Below are positions 51,673 through 61,237 of a stretch of 64,000 nt of DNA, piece after piece. Location of the stretch: contig OZ244892.1 of assembly GCA_965221465.1 (NCBI GenBank), forward strand, positions 496,001 to 560,000. Reading direction: 5' to 3'. Origin of the DNA: Azophilus sp965221465. GTDB lineage: Bacteria > Pseudomonadota > Gammaproteobacteria > Pseudomonadales > Azotimanducaceae. The notes beneath the pieces are model-generated. The model worked only from the letters and a program-made list of their open reading frames with translations. It was not told the DNA's origin and searched no databases. The position numbers and the translations under genes are program-made. Position 1 is the first letter of the stretch; each line of letters begins with the position of its first letter.

Positions 51673-51765
51673 GGCGCCGGAACGAAGCCACGGCTCTCCG
51701 CGTCAGTGGGTGCTTTAAAATCAATAACTTGAAAATTTGTTTCATGCGAGTTCAGGAATGACGCC

Positions 51766-52731
51766 ATGACAAGATTCTTCCGTTTCGGCGTGCAATCCTT
51801 CGTTGCCGACAGTGGCAAGGTCTGGGCCGCTCAGGCCCGGCGTGCGGAGGAACTCGGCTATTCCGCTTTCCACCTGGCCGACCACATCATCGGCCCCGGC
51901 CCCGCCCTGACCCGCACCAACCATCCCGAGCAGAATCTTGCCGCCATTCCCGCCATGGCCTATGCCGCCGCGGTAACCAGTACCATCCGCATCGGCTGCC
52001 GGGTGTTCTGCATCGACTACCACAACCCGGCGATGCTGGTGAAATCCGCCATGACCATCGACCTGCTGTCCGGCGGGCGCCTGGAATTCGGGCTCGGCGC
52101 GGGTTGGCTGAAGGATGAGTATGCCGCCATCGGCCTGGCCTTCGACCCGCCTGCACAGCGCATCGATCGTCTCGCCGGCGTGATCGAGGGTGTCAAGGCG
52201 TTTTGCGGAGAGGGGCTCGCCGACGTGACCAACGGCACCCTCGACTGGAGCGATTTTGCGGGCATACCCAAGCCGGTTTCGAAGCCGCCCATCATGATCG
52301 GCGGCGGCAGCCCTCGGGTGCTGCGTCTGGCCGGCCGGGAGGCGGACATCGTCAGCATCAATTTCAACAACCGGGCGGGGGTCATCGGCCCGGACGGGGT
52401 GCAGTTGTCCACCGAAGACGAAACGCGCAAGAAGGTGCGCTGGATCCGCGAGGGCGCCGGCGAGCGCTTCGACGAGGTCGAGATAGAAATCGGCGCCTAC
52501 TTCACCATGGTGATGGACGACCCGTCGCCGGTCATCGCCGAATTCGCGCAGATGTTCGGCCTGGACGAAGCAGAGTTGCCGCGCCATCCCCACGTGCTGA
52601 TGGGCAGCGTCGAGGCCATCTGCGACGAACTGGAACGGCGCCGGGAACTGTTTGGCATTTCCTATGTCACGGTAGGCGCAGATACCATGGATGCCTTTGC
52701 GCCGGTGGTGGACCGGCTGGCAGGCAAGTAG
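51766..52731 (+). CDS. LLM-class F420/flavin-dependent oxidoreductase
   Basis: 321 residues. Luciferase-like TIM barrel: FFRFGVQSFVADSGKVW, AEELGYSAFHLADHI, RIGCRVFCIDYHNPAMLVKSAMTIDLL, GGRLEFGLGAGW, PPIMIGGGSPRVLRLAGREADIV. The extended form with ICDELERRRELFGISYVTVG resembles F420-dependent enzymes annotated in mycobacteria and marine bacteria. Substrate unknown. ATG 51766 with AGGAA upstream. Convergent with the acyl-CoA dehydrogenase gene. Confidence 0.88.
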   Translation: MTRFFRFGVQSFVADSGKVWAAQARRAEELGYSAFHLADHIIGPGPALTRTNHPEQNLAAIPAMAYAAAVTSTIRIGCRVFCIDYHNPAMLVKSAMTIDLLSGGRLEFGLGAGWLKDEYAAIGLAFDPPAQRIDRLAGVIEGVKAFCGEGLADVTNGTLDWSDFAGIPKPVSKPPIMIGGGSPRVLRLAGREADIVSINFNNRAGVIGPDGVQLSTEDETRKKVRWIREGAGERFDEVEIEIGAYFTMVMDDPSPVIAEFAQMFGLDEAELPRHPHVLMGSVEAICDELERRRELFGISYVTVGADTMDAFAPVVDRLAGK

Positions 52732-52807
52732 CCGCGCCGGGGTACCGTATCGGGACTACCCTTACGGACACCGGCGAAAGCCCTCGGTTGAGCGCGGGAC
52801 GACCCGG

Positions 52808-54010
52808 TTACAGCCCCAATACCACCTTGGCAATGATGTTCTTCTGAACCTCCTTCGAGCCCCCGTAAATGGAGGCTGCCCGAGAGTTCAAGTAACGCGG
52901 CGTGACCGTCTCGGCGTAATCCGGCCCCACCCGGGGCTCGTTGCAGCCGTTCATGGAGATGAGGTTGGCGTGGGGCATGCCGTAGTACTGCACCGCTTCC
53001 AGCTTCAACTCGTTGATGGCCTGATCGATGTCAACCGAGATGTTCTTGGCCAGCGACGAGCCTGGACCGGGAGATTCGCCCCGAGACAGGCTGGCCAGCG
53101 TCCCGTGTTCCGCGAGTTGCAGCGCCTGGGTGCGAATCTCCAGGAAGCTCACGCGGGCGCGGAAATCAGCGATGTCCCACAACGGCACACCGTTCCGGGT
53201 TTCGGTTTTGGCGATCGCCTTCAGGTGATCGAGGGATACCTCGAGCCGTGCGGCAGCACCGCCCCCGCCGCGTTCGAATTCGAGCAGGTACTTGGCGACC
53301 GTCCAGCCCTCGTGTTCAGGGCCGACCCGGTTCGACCGGGGGACGCGCACGTCTTCGAAGAACACCTGGTTGACCTCGTGGTCGGCCGCAAGGGTGATAA
53401 TGGGCTCGACCGCGATGCCGGGGATGTCCATGGGCACCAGCAGAAAGGTGATGCCATGCTGGGGCTTGCCGCTCGAGTCGGTGCGCACGAGGCAGAAGAT
53501 GTGGTCGGCAAACTGGGCATGGGTGGTCCATATCTTCGAACCGTTGAGGATGTAGTCGTCGCCGTCCTTCTCCGCGGCCAGTTTCAGGCTCGACAGATCG
53601 GAGCCGGAACCGGGCTCGGAATAGCCCTGGCACCAGTAGTGTTCGCCGGAGAGCATCCTGGGCAGGTAGTGGTCTTTCTGCTCCCGAGTCCCGTACTTGA
53701 AGAGCACCGGCGCCAGCATGCGCAGGCCCAGGGGGATCAGCCCCGGCGCGCCGGCCTTCGCCGTTTCTTCCCCGAAGATGTACTTCTCGGTCGGCGACCA
53801 GCCCGTTCCGCCGTATTCCACCGGCCATGAAGGCACCGCCCAGCCTTTCTCGACCAGAATCTTCTGCCAGGCCATGGCCAGTTCCCGGTCGGCGAACACG
53901 GTGGTGGTGCGCGCCGCGGCCTCGCGCATCGATGGCGTCAGTTTGGCGTCGAGAAAGTCGCACACTTCCCGGCGAAACGCTTCGTCTTCCCTGCTGAACG
54001 CGAGGTCCAT
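52808..54010 (-). CDS. Acyl-CoA dehydrogenase
   Basis: 400 residues. FAD enzyme that makes the 2,3-enoyl-CoA. N-terminal helical domain (EDEAFRREVCDFLDAKL), GWAVPSWPVEYGGTGW, the FAD loop YWCQGYSEPGSGSDLSSL, SKIWTTHAQFADHIFCLVRT, beta domain VNQVFFEDVRVP, and the C-terminal SRAASIYGGSKEVQKNIIA. The sequence type is that of acyl-CoA dehydrogenases used in long or steroid side-chain acids. ATG 54010 matches the family start (MDLAFSREDEAF); ATG 54064 is also in frame. Substrate unknown. Confidence 0.9.
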   Translation of the reverse strand: MDLAFSREDEAFRREVCDFLDAKLTPSMREAAARTTTVFADRELAMAWQKILVEKGWAVPSWPVEYGGTGWSPTEKYIFGEETAKAGAPGLIPLGLRMLAPVLFKYGTREQKDHYLPRMLSGEHYWCQGYSEPGSGSDLSSLKLAAEKDGDDYILNGSKIWTTHAQFADHIFCLVRTDSSGKPQHGITFLLVPMDIPGIAVEPIITLAADHEVNQVFFEDVRVPRSNRVGPEHEGWTVAKYLLEFERGGGGAAARLEVSLDHLKAIAKTETRNGVPLWDIADFRARVSFLEIRTQALQLAEHGTLASLSRGESPGPGSSLAKNISVDIDQAINELKLEAVQYYGMPHANLISMNGCNEPRVGPDYAETVTPRYLNSRAASIYGGSKEVQKNIIAKVVLGL

Positions 54011-54145
54011 GGCGGATTGCACTTGTGTCCTTGCCGACCGAGCCAGCGTTGATACCGTTTTCAAGACAAACCGTCAACTCTGCCGGTATTGTGCCCTGTC
54101 GTTGCCGTCACTTTCGCCAACTACCGCCGTGCAACCGGCGAGCGC

Positions 54146-54310
54146 CTGCGCCCCCACCGGAAACCTGCGCCCCCACAGGAAACCTGCGCCCCCACAGGAA
54201 AGCTGTGCCCCACAGGAAAGCTGTGCCCCAAAGGAAAGCCGTGCCCCAAAGGAAAGCTGTGCCCCAAAGGAAAGCTGTGCCCCAAAGGAAACCTGCGCCC
54301 CGGCAGGAAA
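54146..54310. repeat. Tandem repeat of 18-19 bp, nine units
   Basis: Units begin at 54146, 54165, 54184 (19 bp), 54203, 54221, 54239, 54257, 54275 (18 bp) and 54293. Typical units are CTGCGCCCCCACAGGAAAC and CTGTGCCCCAAAGGAAAG; units 5 and 7 are identical, showing recent expansion. Read on the minus strand the 18-bp units stay in the frame of the P450 relic (LSFGAQ repeats). There are no spacers, so it is not a CRISPR array. Confidence 0.9.
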
Positions 54311-54355
54311 AAGAACGCGAACCGTGCTCCCGTTCCCGGCAACTGCAGGCTCGGC

Positions 54356-54481
54356 CAGTGTGCCGAGGGCGATCTCGGCCTCTATCCTGGCCATGGGGGC
54401 GCCCGGACAGAAACGCACGCCAGGGTCGAACGACAGGTGGCGAGCCCGGTGGCGACGCTGGTCGACGCATTCGGGGTCGTT
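54356..54481 (-). pseudogene. Cytochrome P450 C-terminal relic
   Basis: A minus-strand frame reads HLSFDPGVRFCPGAPMARIE then AEIALGTL, the P450 heme loop (FxxGxxxCxGxxxAR, heme cysteine kept) and the start of helix L, preceded by NDPECVD-like K-helix-distal sequence. Only about 42 residues are recognisable; no start or N-terminal three quarters exist nearby. The frame runs into the tandem repeat. It is a degraded gene end, not an active enzyme. Confidence 0.75.
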
Positions 54482-54548
54482 TTTTCCCTCGGCCAACGGG
54501 CTCCGGCTCGTTTCGGGATTATACTTGCGCGTTTTTTGGGGATGTCTC

Positions 54549-56732
54549 ATGGACAATCGAGTGCGGCATGGCGGTCTGCAGGTGGCGAAAGACCTCGACA
54601 CCCTGGTGCGGGAGGAGATGCTCCCGGGCACGGGCGTTGGCGAAGGCGCGTTCTGGGCGGGTTTCGAATCGGCGCTCGCCGACCTTGGGCCGGTCAATCG
54701 CGGGTTGCTCGCCCGCCGGGAAGAACTGCAGGCCGCCATCGATGCCTGGCATCTCGAGCACCGGGGCCAACCCCTGGACGCCGCTGCCTACAAGTCGTTT
54801 CTGGTCGACATCGGCTACCTGTTGCCGGAACCTCCGGACTTTGTCATCGAGACTGAGGATGTCGACCCGGAAATCGCCACCCTGGCGGGCCCGCAGCTGG
54901 TCGTGCCGGTCATGAATGCGCGCTATGCGCTGAACGCCGCAAACGCGCGCTGGGGCAGCCTCTACGATGCCTTCTACGGCACCGACGTGTTGCCGGAAGA
55001 GCCCGGCCGGGAGAAAGGGTCGAGTTACAACCCGGCGCGCGGGGAATGGGTAATCGCCAGGGCCGCGGAATTTCTGGATTCGGCGGTGCCGCTCGATGGC
55101 GCCAGCCACAACGATGTACGCCTCTATGCCATCGGTACGGGTTCGGGCGGCAACGTGCTGCGCGCCCTGCTCGACGACGGTGGCAATACCGGCCTGGTGG
55201 ATCCGGCGCAGTTCCGGGGCCATGTCGGCGACACGGAACCGAGCGTCGTGCTTCTGCGTCACAACGGGCTGCACATCGAGTTGCAGATCGATCGCAACCA
55301 TGAGGTGGGCAAGGCGCACTTGGCCGGCGTCAAGGATGTGGTGCTGGAATCTGCCGTGACCACCATTCAGGACTGCGAAGACTCGGTCGCCGCCGTGGAC
55401 GCCGAAGACAAGTGCCTGGTGTACCGAAACTGGCTCGGCCTGATGAAAGGCGACCTCGAGGAGGCACTGAAAAAAGGGGAGAAGACCATCGTCCGCCGTC
55501 TGAACCCCGACCGGCACTACACCGGCGCCGACGGCGACCCGCTGACCTTGCCGGGCCGCAGTCTCATGCTGGTGCGCAATGTGGGCCACCTGATGACTAC
55601 CGATGCGGTGCTCGACAACGACGGGCGCGAAGTTCCCGAAGGGTTTCTCGATGCCTTCCTCACCAGCCTCGCCGCGGTGCACGACCTGAACGGCGCGGGG
55701 CCGGTTCGCAATTCCCGCACCGGCAGTGTCTACATTGTCAAGCCGAAGATGCACGGCCCCGAGGAAGTGGCCCTGACGGTACGATTGTTTGCCCGGGTCG
55801 AGTCGGTGCTCGGCCTGCCAACCAACACCCTCAAGATCGGCATCATGGACGAGGAGCGCCGCACGTCGGTGAACTTGAAGGCCTGCGTCCACGAAGCGCG
55901 GCAAAGTATCGTCTTCATCAATACGGGTTTCCTCGACCGAACCGGTGACGAGATTCACACCAGCATGCAGGCGGGGCCGGTGCTGCCGAAGGAGGCGATC
56001 AAGGCCGAGCCGTGGATCGCCGCCTACGAGGATGCCAACGTCGATGTCGGTCTGAGAGCCGGTTTTCGCGGCCGGGCCCAGATCGGCAAGGGCATGTGGC
56101 CGAAACCCGACGAGATGGCGGAGATGCTCGCCGCGAAATCGGGGCATCCAAACGCCGGTGCCAACACGGCCTGGGTGCCGTCGCCGACAGCGGCCACGCT
56201 GCATGCGATTCACTACCACGAGGTCGATGTGGCCGCACGGCAGGCGCAGCTCGAATCGCGCACGCCGGCCAGTGTCGACGACATCCTGCGGATTCCGCTG
56301 CTTGCGGGGCAAAATCTCTCGGCAGAGGACGTGCAGGCGGAACTCGACAACAACGCGCAGGGCATCCTGGGCTACGTCGTGCGCTGGATCGATCAGGGTG
56401 TCGGCTGTTCCAAGGTGCCCGACATTCACGATGTGGGGCTGATGGAAGACCGGGCGACCTTGCGCATATCGAGCCAGCACATCGCCAACTGGCTGCATCA
56501 CGGCATCTGCAGCGAAAGCCAGGTGAACGAGACCCTCGAGCGCATGGCTGCCGTGGTGGATGCGCAAAACCGCGGCGACCCGGCTTACCGGAACATGGCC
56601 CCCGACTTCGATGCCAGCATCGCGTTTCAGGCCGCCAGGGACCTGATCTTCAAGGGCCTCGAACAACCCAGTGGCTACACCGAACCGATACTCCATGCCC
56701 GGCGCCGGGAAGCCAAGGCGCGATTCGGCTGA
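54549..56732 (+). CDS. glcB: Malate synthase G
   Basis: 727 residues, the length of MSG. Condenses acetyl-CoA with glyoxylate to malate in the glyoxylate or glycolate pathway. Visible: VVPVMNARYALNAANARWGSLYDAFYGTDV, LHIELQIDRNHEVGKAHLAGVKDVVLESAVTTIQDCEDSVAAVDAEDK pattern (GVKDVVLESAVTTIQDCEDS), PKMHGPEEVA, IGIMDEERRTSVNL (catalytic Glu/Asp/Arg region), and NWLHHGI near the end. ATG 54549. With the ActP-like symporter downstream it suggests use of acetate or other two-carbon units. No isocitrate lyase is here. Confidence 0.95.
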   Translation: MDNRVRHGGLQVAKDLDTLVREEMLPGTGVGEGAFWAGFESALADLGPVNRGLLARREELQAAIDAWHLEHRGQPLDAAAYKSFLVDIGYLLPEPPDFVIETEDVDPEIATLAGPQLVVPVMNARYALNAANARWGSLYDAFYGTDVLPEEPGREKGSSYNPARGEWVIARAAEFLDSAVPLDGASHNDVRLYAIGTGSGGNVLRALLDDGGNTGLVDPAQFRGHVGDTEPSVVLLRHNGLHIELQIDRNHEVGKAHLAGVKDVVLESAVTTIQDCEDSVAAVDAEDKCLVYRNWLGLMKGDLEEALKKGEKTIVRRLNPDRHYTGADGDPLTLPGRSLMLVRNVGHLMTTDAVLDNDGREVPEGFLDAFLTSLAAVHDLNGAGPVRNSRTGSVYIVKPKMHGPEEVALTVRLFARVESVLGLPTNTLKIGIMDEERRTSVNLKACVHEARQSIVFINTGFLDRTGDEIHTSMQAGPVLPKEAIKAEPWIAAYEDANVDVGLRAGFRGRAQIGKGMWPKPDEMAEMLAAKSGHPNAGANTAWVPSPTAATLHAIHYHEVDVAARQAQLESRTPASVDDILRIPLLAGQNLSAEDVQAELDNNAQGILGYVVRWIDQGVGCSKVPDIHDVGLMEDRATLRISSQHIANWLHHGICSESQVNETLERMAAVVDAQNRGDPAYRNMAPDFDASIAFQAARDLIFKGLEQPSGYTEPILHARRREAKARFG

Positions 56733-56761
56733 TCGGTGCCGATACGGCGATGCCTGCCCGG

Positions 56762-58534
56762 TCAGTGATCGTGGGGGCGCTCCACCCCGGCGGGTACGCG
56801 GATCGAATCCACTAGCGCCAATACGGAGATTGGCACGGCGGGCGCGAAGCGGCTGACGGCGATTGCGGTGGTGAAATTAAGGGCAGCGCCGACCACGCCG
56901 ATGCCTTCCGGCGAGATGCCGAACCACCAGTGTTCGGCCGTGTTCGACTCCGGGGCGACGAACTTGAAATAGACGATATAGGCGAAGGTGAACACCAGCC
57001 CGGTGAGCATGCCGGCGATGGCGCCTTCCCGCGTCGTTCCCTTGTGAAAGATGCCGAGCAGAATGGCGGGGAACAGCGATGCGGCGGCCAGCCCGAAGGC
57101 GAACGCCACCACCTGGGCAACGAATGCGGGTGGGTTGATGCCGAGGTAACCGGCGATGAGTACGGCGGTGGCTGCGGCCAGGCGCGCGTACAGCAGTTCC
57201 TGCCGGTCGCTGATGCCCCGGGCCAGTGTCTTCTTGATGATGTCGTGGGAAATCGAGGCGGAGATCACCAGCAAGAGGCCCGCCGCCGTCGACAGGGCCG
57301 CCGCCAGGCCGCCTGCGGCAACCAGCGCGATCACCCAGCCGGGCAGGGCGGCAATCTCCGGGTTGGCCAGCACCATGATGTCGCGGTCGACGTAGACCTC
57401 GTTGCGGCCCTCGGTGGCCTCGTTTGCCAACTGGCGTTCGCCGGCCTCGCCGCGGGCGCCCGTGAATACCGGCGCCCCGGAAAAGGCGGCCCCCGGCGCG
57501 TACTCGATGGCGCCGTCCTGGTTCTTGTCCACCCAGCCGATCAGGCCGATGTCTTCCCAGCGCTTGAACCAGTTGGCCACGTCCGCATACCGGGTTTCGT
57601 GCACGGTGTCGACGAAGTTGAGCCGGGCAAAGGCGCCGACGGCCGGTGCGGTGGTGTAGAGAAGGGCGATGAACAGCAACGCATAGCCCGCGGAGAGCCG
57701 TGCGTCCGAGACTTTCGGCACGGTAAAGAAACGCACGATGACATGAGGTAGCCCGGCGGTGCCGATCATCAGCGCCAGGGTGATGGCAAACACGTCGATC
57801 GTGCTCTTGCTGCCGTCGGTATAGGGCGCGAATCCCAGTTCGACCAGGGTGCGGTCGAGCTTGTCGAGCACGGTCAGACCGCTGCCGTCTGCCACTTCCG
57901 CGCCGAGGCCCAGTTGCGGCACGGGAATGCCCGTGATCATGAGCGATATGAAGATGGCCGGCACCAGATAGGCGAAGATCAGCACGCAGTATTGAGCCAC
58001 CTGGGTATAGGTGATGCCCTTCATGCCGCCCAGTACCGCGTAGAAGAACACCACCGCCATGCCGATGACGACACCCCACAGAATCGGCACGTTCAGAAAC
58101 TGGCTGAAGACGATGCCGACGCCGCGCATCTGCCCGGCCACGTAGGTAAAGGAAATCACCACCAGGCAGACGACCGCCACCACCCGGGCGGTATTGGAGT
58201 AGTAGCGGGCGCCGATGAAGTCGGGAACCGTGAATTCGCCGAATTTGCGCAGGTACGGCGCGAGCAGCAGCGCCAGCAGGACGTAGCCGCCCGTCCAGCC
58301 CATCAGGTAGACGGCGCCGTCGTAGCCCATGAAGGCGATGATGCCGGCCATGGAAATGAACGAGGCGGCGCTCATCCAGTCTGCGGCGGTGGCCATGCCG
58401 TTGGCCACGGGATGCACGCCGCCGCCGGCCACGTAAAACTCGCCGGTGGATGCCGCTCGGGACCAGATGGCGATGCCGATATAGAGCCCGAAGCTCAAGG
58501 CGACGAAAACGTAGGTGAGGGCTTGCACATCCAT
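56762..58534 (-). CDS. Sodium:solute symporter, ActP-like, large subunit
   Basis: 590 residues and about thirteen membrane segments of the SSS family: FYVAGGGVHPVANGMATAADWMSAASFISMAG, GYDGAVYLMGWTGGY, LGGMKGITYTQVAQY, and AALSTAAGLLLVISASISHDI. A hydrophilic loop (about 315-395) carries DKNQDGAIEY, an EF-hand-like calcium loop start. Family members import acetate, pyruvate or similar acids with sodium. ATG 58534. The small DUF4212 gene lies ten bases upstream on the same strand and is the usual partner of this subfamily. Confidence 0.9.
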   Translation of the reverse strand: MDVQALTYVFVALSFGLYIGIAIWSRAASTGEFYVAGGGVHPVANGMATAADWMSAASFISMAGIIAFMGYDGAVYLMGWTGGYVLLALLLAPYLRKFGEFTVPDFIGARYYSNTARVVAVVCLVVISFTYVAGQMRGVGIVFSQFLNVPILWGVVIGMAVVFFYAVLGGMKGITYTQVAQYCVLIFAYLVPAIFISLMITGIPVPQLGLGAEVADGSGLTVLDKLDRTLVELGFAPYTDGSKSTIDVFAITLALMIGTAGLPHVIVRFFTVPKVSDARLSAGYALLFIALLYTTAPAVGAFARLNFVDTVHETRYADVANWFKRWEDIGLIGWVDKNQDGAIEYAPGAAFSGAPVFTGARGEAGERQLANEATEGRNEVYVDRDIMVLANPEIAALPGWVIALVAAGGLAAALSTAAGLLLVISASISHDIIKKTLARGISDRQELLYARLAAATAVLIAGYLGINPPAFVAQVVAFAFGLAAASLFPAILLGIFHKGTTREGAIAGMLTGLVFTFAYIVYFKFVAPESNTAEHWWFGISPEGIGVVGAALNFTTAIAVSRFAPAVPISVLALVDSIRVPAGVERPHDH

Positions 58535-58544
58535 TGCAGTTGCC

Positions 58545-58826
58545 TCAGGCGTCGTGGTCCCGGTCGCCGACCCCGTATTTTCGGTCGATGCGCCGCATCA
58601 GGGCGGCGTAGACGAAGATTAGGACGACAAAGACGTAGATGCTGCCTTGCTGCGCCCACCAGAAACCGAGCTTGAAGCCGAAGAAACGGACTTCGTCGAG
58701 CCGCTCCTGCAGCAGGATGCCGAAACCGAAGGACACCGTGAACCAGATCGCCAGCAGCAGGCCCATGAGTTTCAGGTTGGCGCGCCAATAGCGGCGCGAA
58801 CTGTCCGGGTCGGGTTGGCCGGCCAT
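58545..58826 (-). CDS. DUF4212 small subunit of the sodium:solute symporter
   Basis: 93 residues, two membrane segments (LLLAIWFTVSFGFGILL and IYVFVVLIFVYAALM), with YWRANLKLM at the start and LGFWWAQQGS between. This is the small protein (DUF4212) coded before ActP-like symporters and thought to be a subunit. ATG 58826 with AAGGAAG upstream; the symporter gene follows after ten bases. Confidence 0.92.
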   Translation of the reverse strand: MAGQPDPDSSRRYWRANLKLMGLLLAIWFTVSFGFGILLQERLDEVRFFGFKLGFWWAQQGSIYVFVVLIFVYAALMRRIDRKYGVGDRDHDA

Positions 58827-58915
58827 GGTGAACTTCCTTCGATTTCCGCAGCAACTCTAGCCATCGCAGCGGGATTGTTCCAGCGCGCTAATATAGCCAG
58901 CATATCTACCCAACG

Positions 58916-58990
58916 TCCTGCTGCGGACGCCGATGCACTCGCGTAAGCGCCGCCGCCCGGTGCGCCGTTCGGCGAGCCGCATACACGACG
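58916..58990 (+). repeat. Dispersed repeat, A joined to the right arm of C
   Basis: CTGCTGCGGACGCCGATGCA and CTCGC (module A) run straight into GTAAGCGCCGCCGC and GGTGCGCCG (right part of module C); B and the left of C are missing. A deletion derivative of the composite element, in the gap 58827-59106 before the Nudix gene. Confidence 0.8.
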
Positions 58991-59106
58991 TCTCGACGCC
59001 CTCGCCACGAAAGTTGGTGAAATTTGCGGGCTGGGCTACCCTGTGTCGCTTGCCTGGCGGCCCGGGAACGCATGAGTGCGTTCGTAGCATTCAGCGGAGT
59101 TGTACC

Positions 59107-59946
59107 ATGACCAGAACGCAGCCCATCCGGCCGGCCGCGACCGTGATTCTTGTGCGGGGCGCCCGGGACGGCTTCGAGGTATTCATGCTCGAGCGCACCG
59201 GGCGGGCGTCCTTTGCCGGCGGCATGTTCGTCTTCCCCGGCGGGCGGGTGGACAGCGACGATCACCTGCATCGATACGATGCCGTCCGCACCGGCCCCTC
59301 GGAGGCCCAGGCGGCACAGGTGGCGGCGCTCGGTGCAGAGTGGCGCGGGTTTTGGGTGGCCGGCATCCGCGAGAGCTTCGAGGAAGCGGGGCTGCTGCTC
59401 GCCTATCGGGATGGCAAGCTGCTTTCCTATGCAGACGACGGGGAACGCGATCGCTTCATGGCCTACCGGGCGCCTCTGCACGCGGGTGAATTGACGCTGT
59501 TGGACATCTGCCGCCGCGAAAACCTCGACCTGGCCGTTGACCGCATCCATTACCACAACCGCTTCGTCACGCCGTTCGGCAGGCCGCGGCGTTTCGATAC
59601 GCGCTTTTTCATCGCCGAAGCACCGGCGGAACAGACCGGCCGGCACGACGACCGGGAAACCGTGGACAGCATCTGGATTTCACCCCGGGATGCCCTGGCG
59701 CGGAACGCCGCCGGCGAATTCGACCTGATGGGCGTCACCAAGGTGCAACTCGAGTGGCTCGCCAAATGCGATTCCGCCGCCGCCGCGCTGGCCCTGGCGA
59801 CGGCCAATCGGCACTTTCCGGTCTTTCGCCCCGTGCTGCCGCCGGAACTGTGGGACAGCCGTGTGGCGGGGGCGAATCTGCATGAACGAGGCAGCCCCTC
59901 GCGCTCCCTGGCTGAAAATTCCATTGCGACCGTTGGCAAGAGCTGA
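59107..59946 (+). CDS. Nudix hydrolase, NUDT19/NUDT7-like
   Basis: 279 residues. The Nudix box is split: FPGGRVDS is separated by about 40 residues from IRESFEEAGLLLA, as in acyl-CoA diphosphatases of the NUDT7/NUDT19 type. Catalytic glutamates are in RESFEEAG. Likely cleaves CoA, acyl-CoA or another nucleoside diphosphate derivative. C-terminal helical domain about 180-260. ATG 59107. No partner is evident; rsgA follows after 90 bp. Confidence 0.85.
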   Translation: MTRTQPIRPAATVILVRGARDGFEVFMLERTGRASFAGGMFVFPGGRVDSDDHLHRYDAVRTGPSEAQAAQVAALGAEWRGFWVAGIRESFEEAGLLLAYRDGKLLSYADDGERDRFMAYRAPLHAGELTLLDICRRENLDLAVDRIHYHNRFVTPFGRPRRFDTRFFIAEAPAEQTGRHDDRETVDSIWISPRDALARNAAGEFDLMGVTKVQLEWLAKCDSAAAALALATANRHFPVFRPVLPPELWDSRVAGANLHERGSPSRSLAENSIATVGKS

Positions 59947-60036
59947 AATTCCCCGGGCGACGTGCTTTGCTACCGCCGCCGTGAAAAGCGCGGAATCACG
60001 GAAACTCTTTGGGCAGCGCATTAGACGCCTGCGGGC

Positions 60037-61029
60037 ATGCTGATGGGAAACTCCCGGGTCGAAGAAACTCTGGAGAGTCTCGGGTGGTCACCGTACTTCG
60101 ATCGGCAACTGGCCACCTCCGACCCGGATTCATGGGCGCCCGGTCGGGTCATGTCCATCGAGCGCAGCGGCCTGACCCTCGCTCTGACGGAGGGAATCCG
60201 CGAGGCGCCGCTCGGGGGGCGCTGGTTCAGGAGTGAACCCGAAGCACGGCCGACGGTCGGGGACTGGGTGCTCTTCGATTCGGCGAACGAGCGCATCGAA
60301 CGGGTACTCGAGCGCCGCAGCCTGCTGAAGCGCCAGGCTGTTGGCAGAACCGGGCAGGTGCAGTTGATCGGCGCCAACGTCGATACCTTGTTGGTCGTCA
60401 CCTCCTGCAACGAGGAGTTCAACCTGTCCAGGCTGGAACGATTCCTGAGCCTTGCCCGAGAAGGTAACGTGCAGCCGGTGCTGGTACTCACCAAGCGTGA
60501 CCAGGCTGCCGACCCGACCCGGTTCGAACGTGCGGCCGGTTCGCTGGAAGACGGGCTGGAGGTGCATCTCGTCAATGCCCTCGACCGCACGACCCTGGAC
60601 GGCGTCGCGGCCTGGTGTGGGCCGGGCCGCACAGTCGCGCTTGCCGGCTCCAGTGGCGTGGGCAAGTCGACGCTGGTCAACACGCTTTACGGCGCCGGCA
60701 TTCAGGCTACGGGCACCGTACGCAGCGACCGCAAGGGCCGGCACACCACGAGCAGCCGTTCCCTGCATCTTCTGCCCCGCGGCGGATTGCTGCTCGACAG
60801 CCCGGGCATTCGTGAACTGCAGCTCGCCGGCGGCGGAACGTCGGAAGCCTACGCCGACGTGGAGGCCCTCGCCGGGCGATGCCGCTTCAGCGATTGTGGG
60901 CATGACAGCGAGCCGGGTTGCGCGGTTCGCGAAGCCGTCGGTCTAGGCGAACTGGACGAACGCCGGCTGCGCAATTACCTCAAGCTAAGGCACGAGGAAG
61001 CCGCCGGCCGCCAGCTATCCCGGTCTTGA
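60037..61029 (+). CDS. rsgA: Small ribosomal subunit biogenesis GTPase RsgA
   Basis: 330 residues. Circularly permuted GTPase acting in late 30S maturation. OB domain about 20-110, then G4 LTKRDQ, G1 AGSSGVGKSTLVN, G2 region TSSRSLHLL, G3 LLDSPGIREL, and the C-terminal zinc site CRFSDCGH ... CAVREAV. Order G4-G1-G3 is diagnostic. ATG 60037 or 60043 (MGNSRVEE); no strong ribosome site decides. Length is typical. Confidence 0.93.
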   Translation: MLMGNSRVEETLESLGWSPYFDRQLATSDPDSWAPGRVMSIERSGLTLALTEGIREAPLGGRWFRSEPEARPTVGDWVLFDSANERIERVLERRSLLKRQAVGRTGQVQLIGANVDTLLVVTSCNEEFNLSRLERFLSLAREGNVQPVLVLTKRDQAADPTRFERAAGSLEDGLEVHLVNALDRTTLDGVAAWCGPGRTVALAGSSGVGKSTLVNTLYGAGIQATGTVRSDRKGRHTTSSRSLHLLPRGGLLLDSPGIRELQLAGGGTSEAYADVEALAGRCRFSDCGHDSEPGCAVREAVGLGELDERRLRNYLKLRHEEAAGRQLSRS

Positions 61030-61237
61030 GGCATGCACCCATTGCCCCGGAGCGGTTCGCGCAGACCGGGCAAGAGACCTGCTCTGTCGGGCAGCGCGAT
61101 TGGGCGAGGGGACCCTGTGTGCATTGGGGTGCCGCAGTAAGCCGGTGAAATTACCGGGTCAGGGATGTGGCAATGACCGGTAGGCAACCGCGTTCGCCTG
61201 TCGTAGCATTGCCCGGTCGAAAGTTCGAGAGTTCAGC

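Noticed and set aside
54146..54310. Possible CRISPR array
   Set aside because: Units of 18-19 bp follow one another with no spacers and no cas genes occur in the window. The same applies to 6545-6714.
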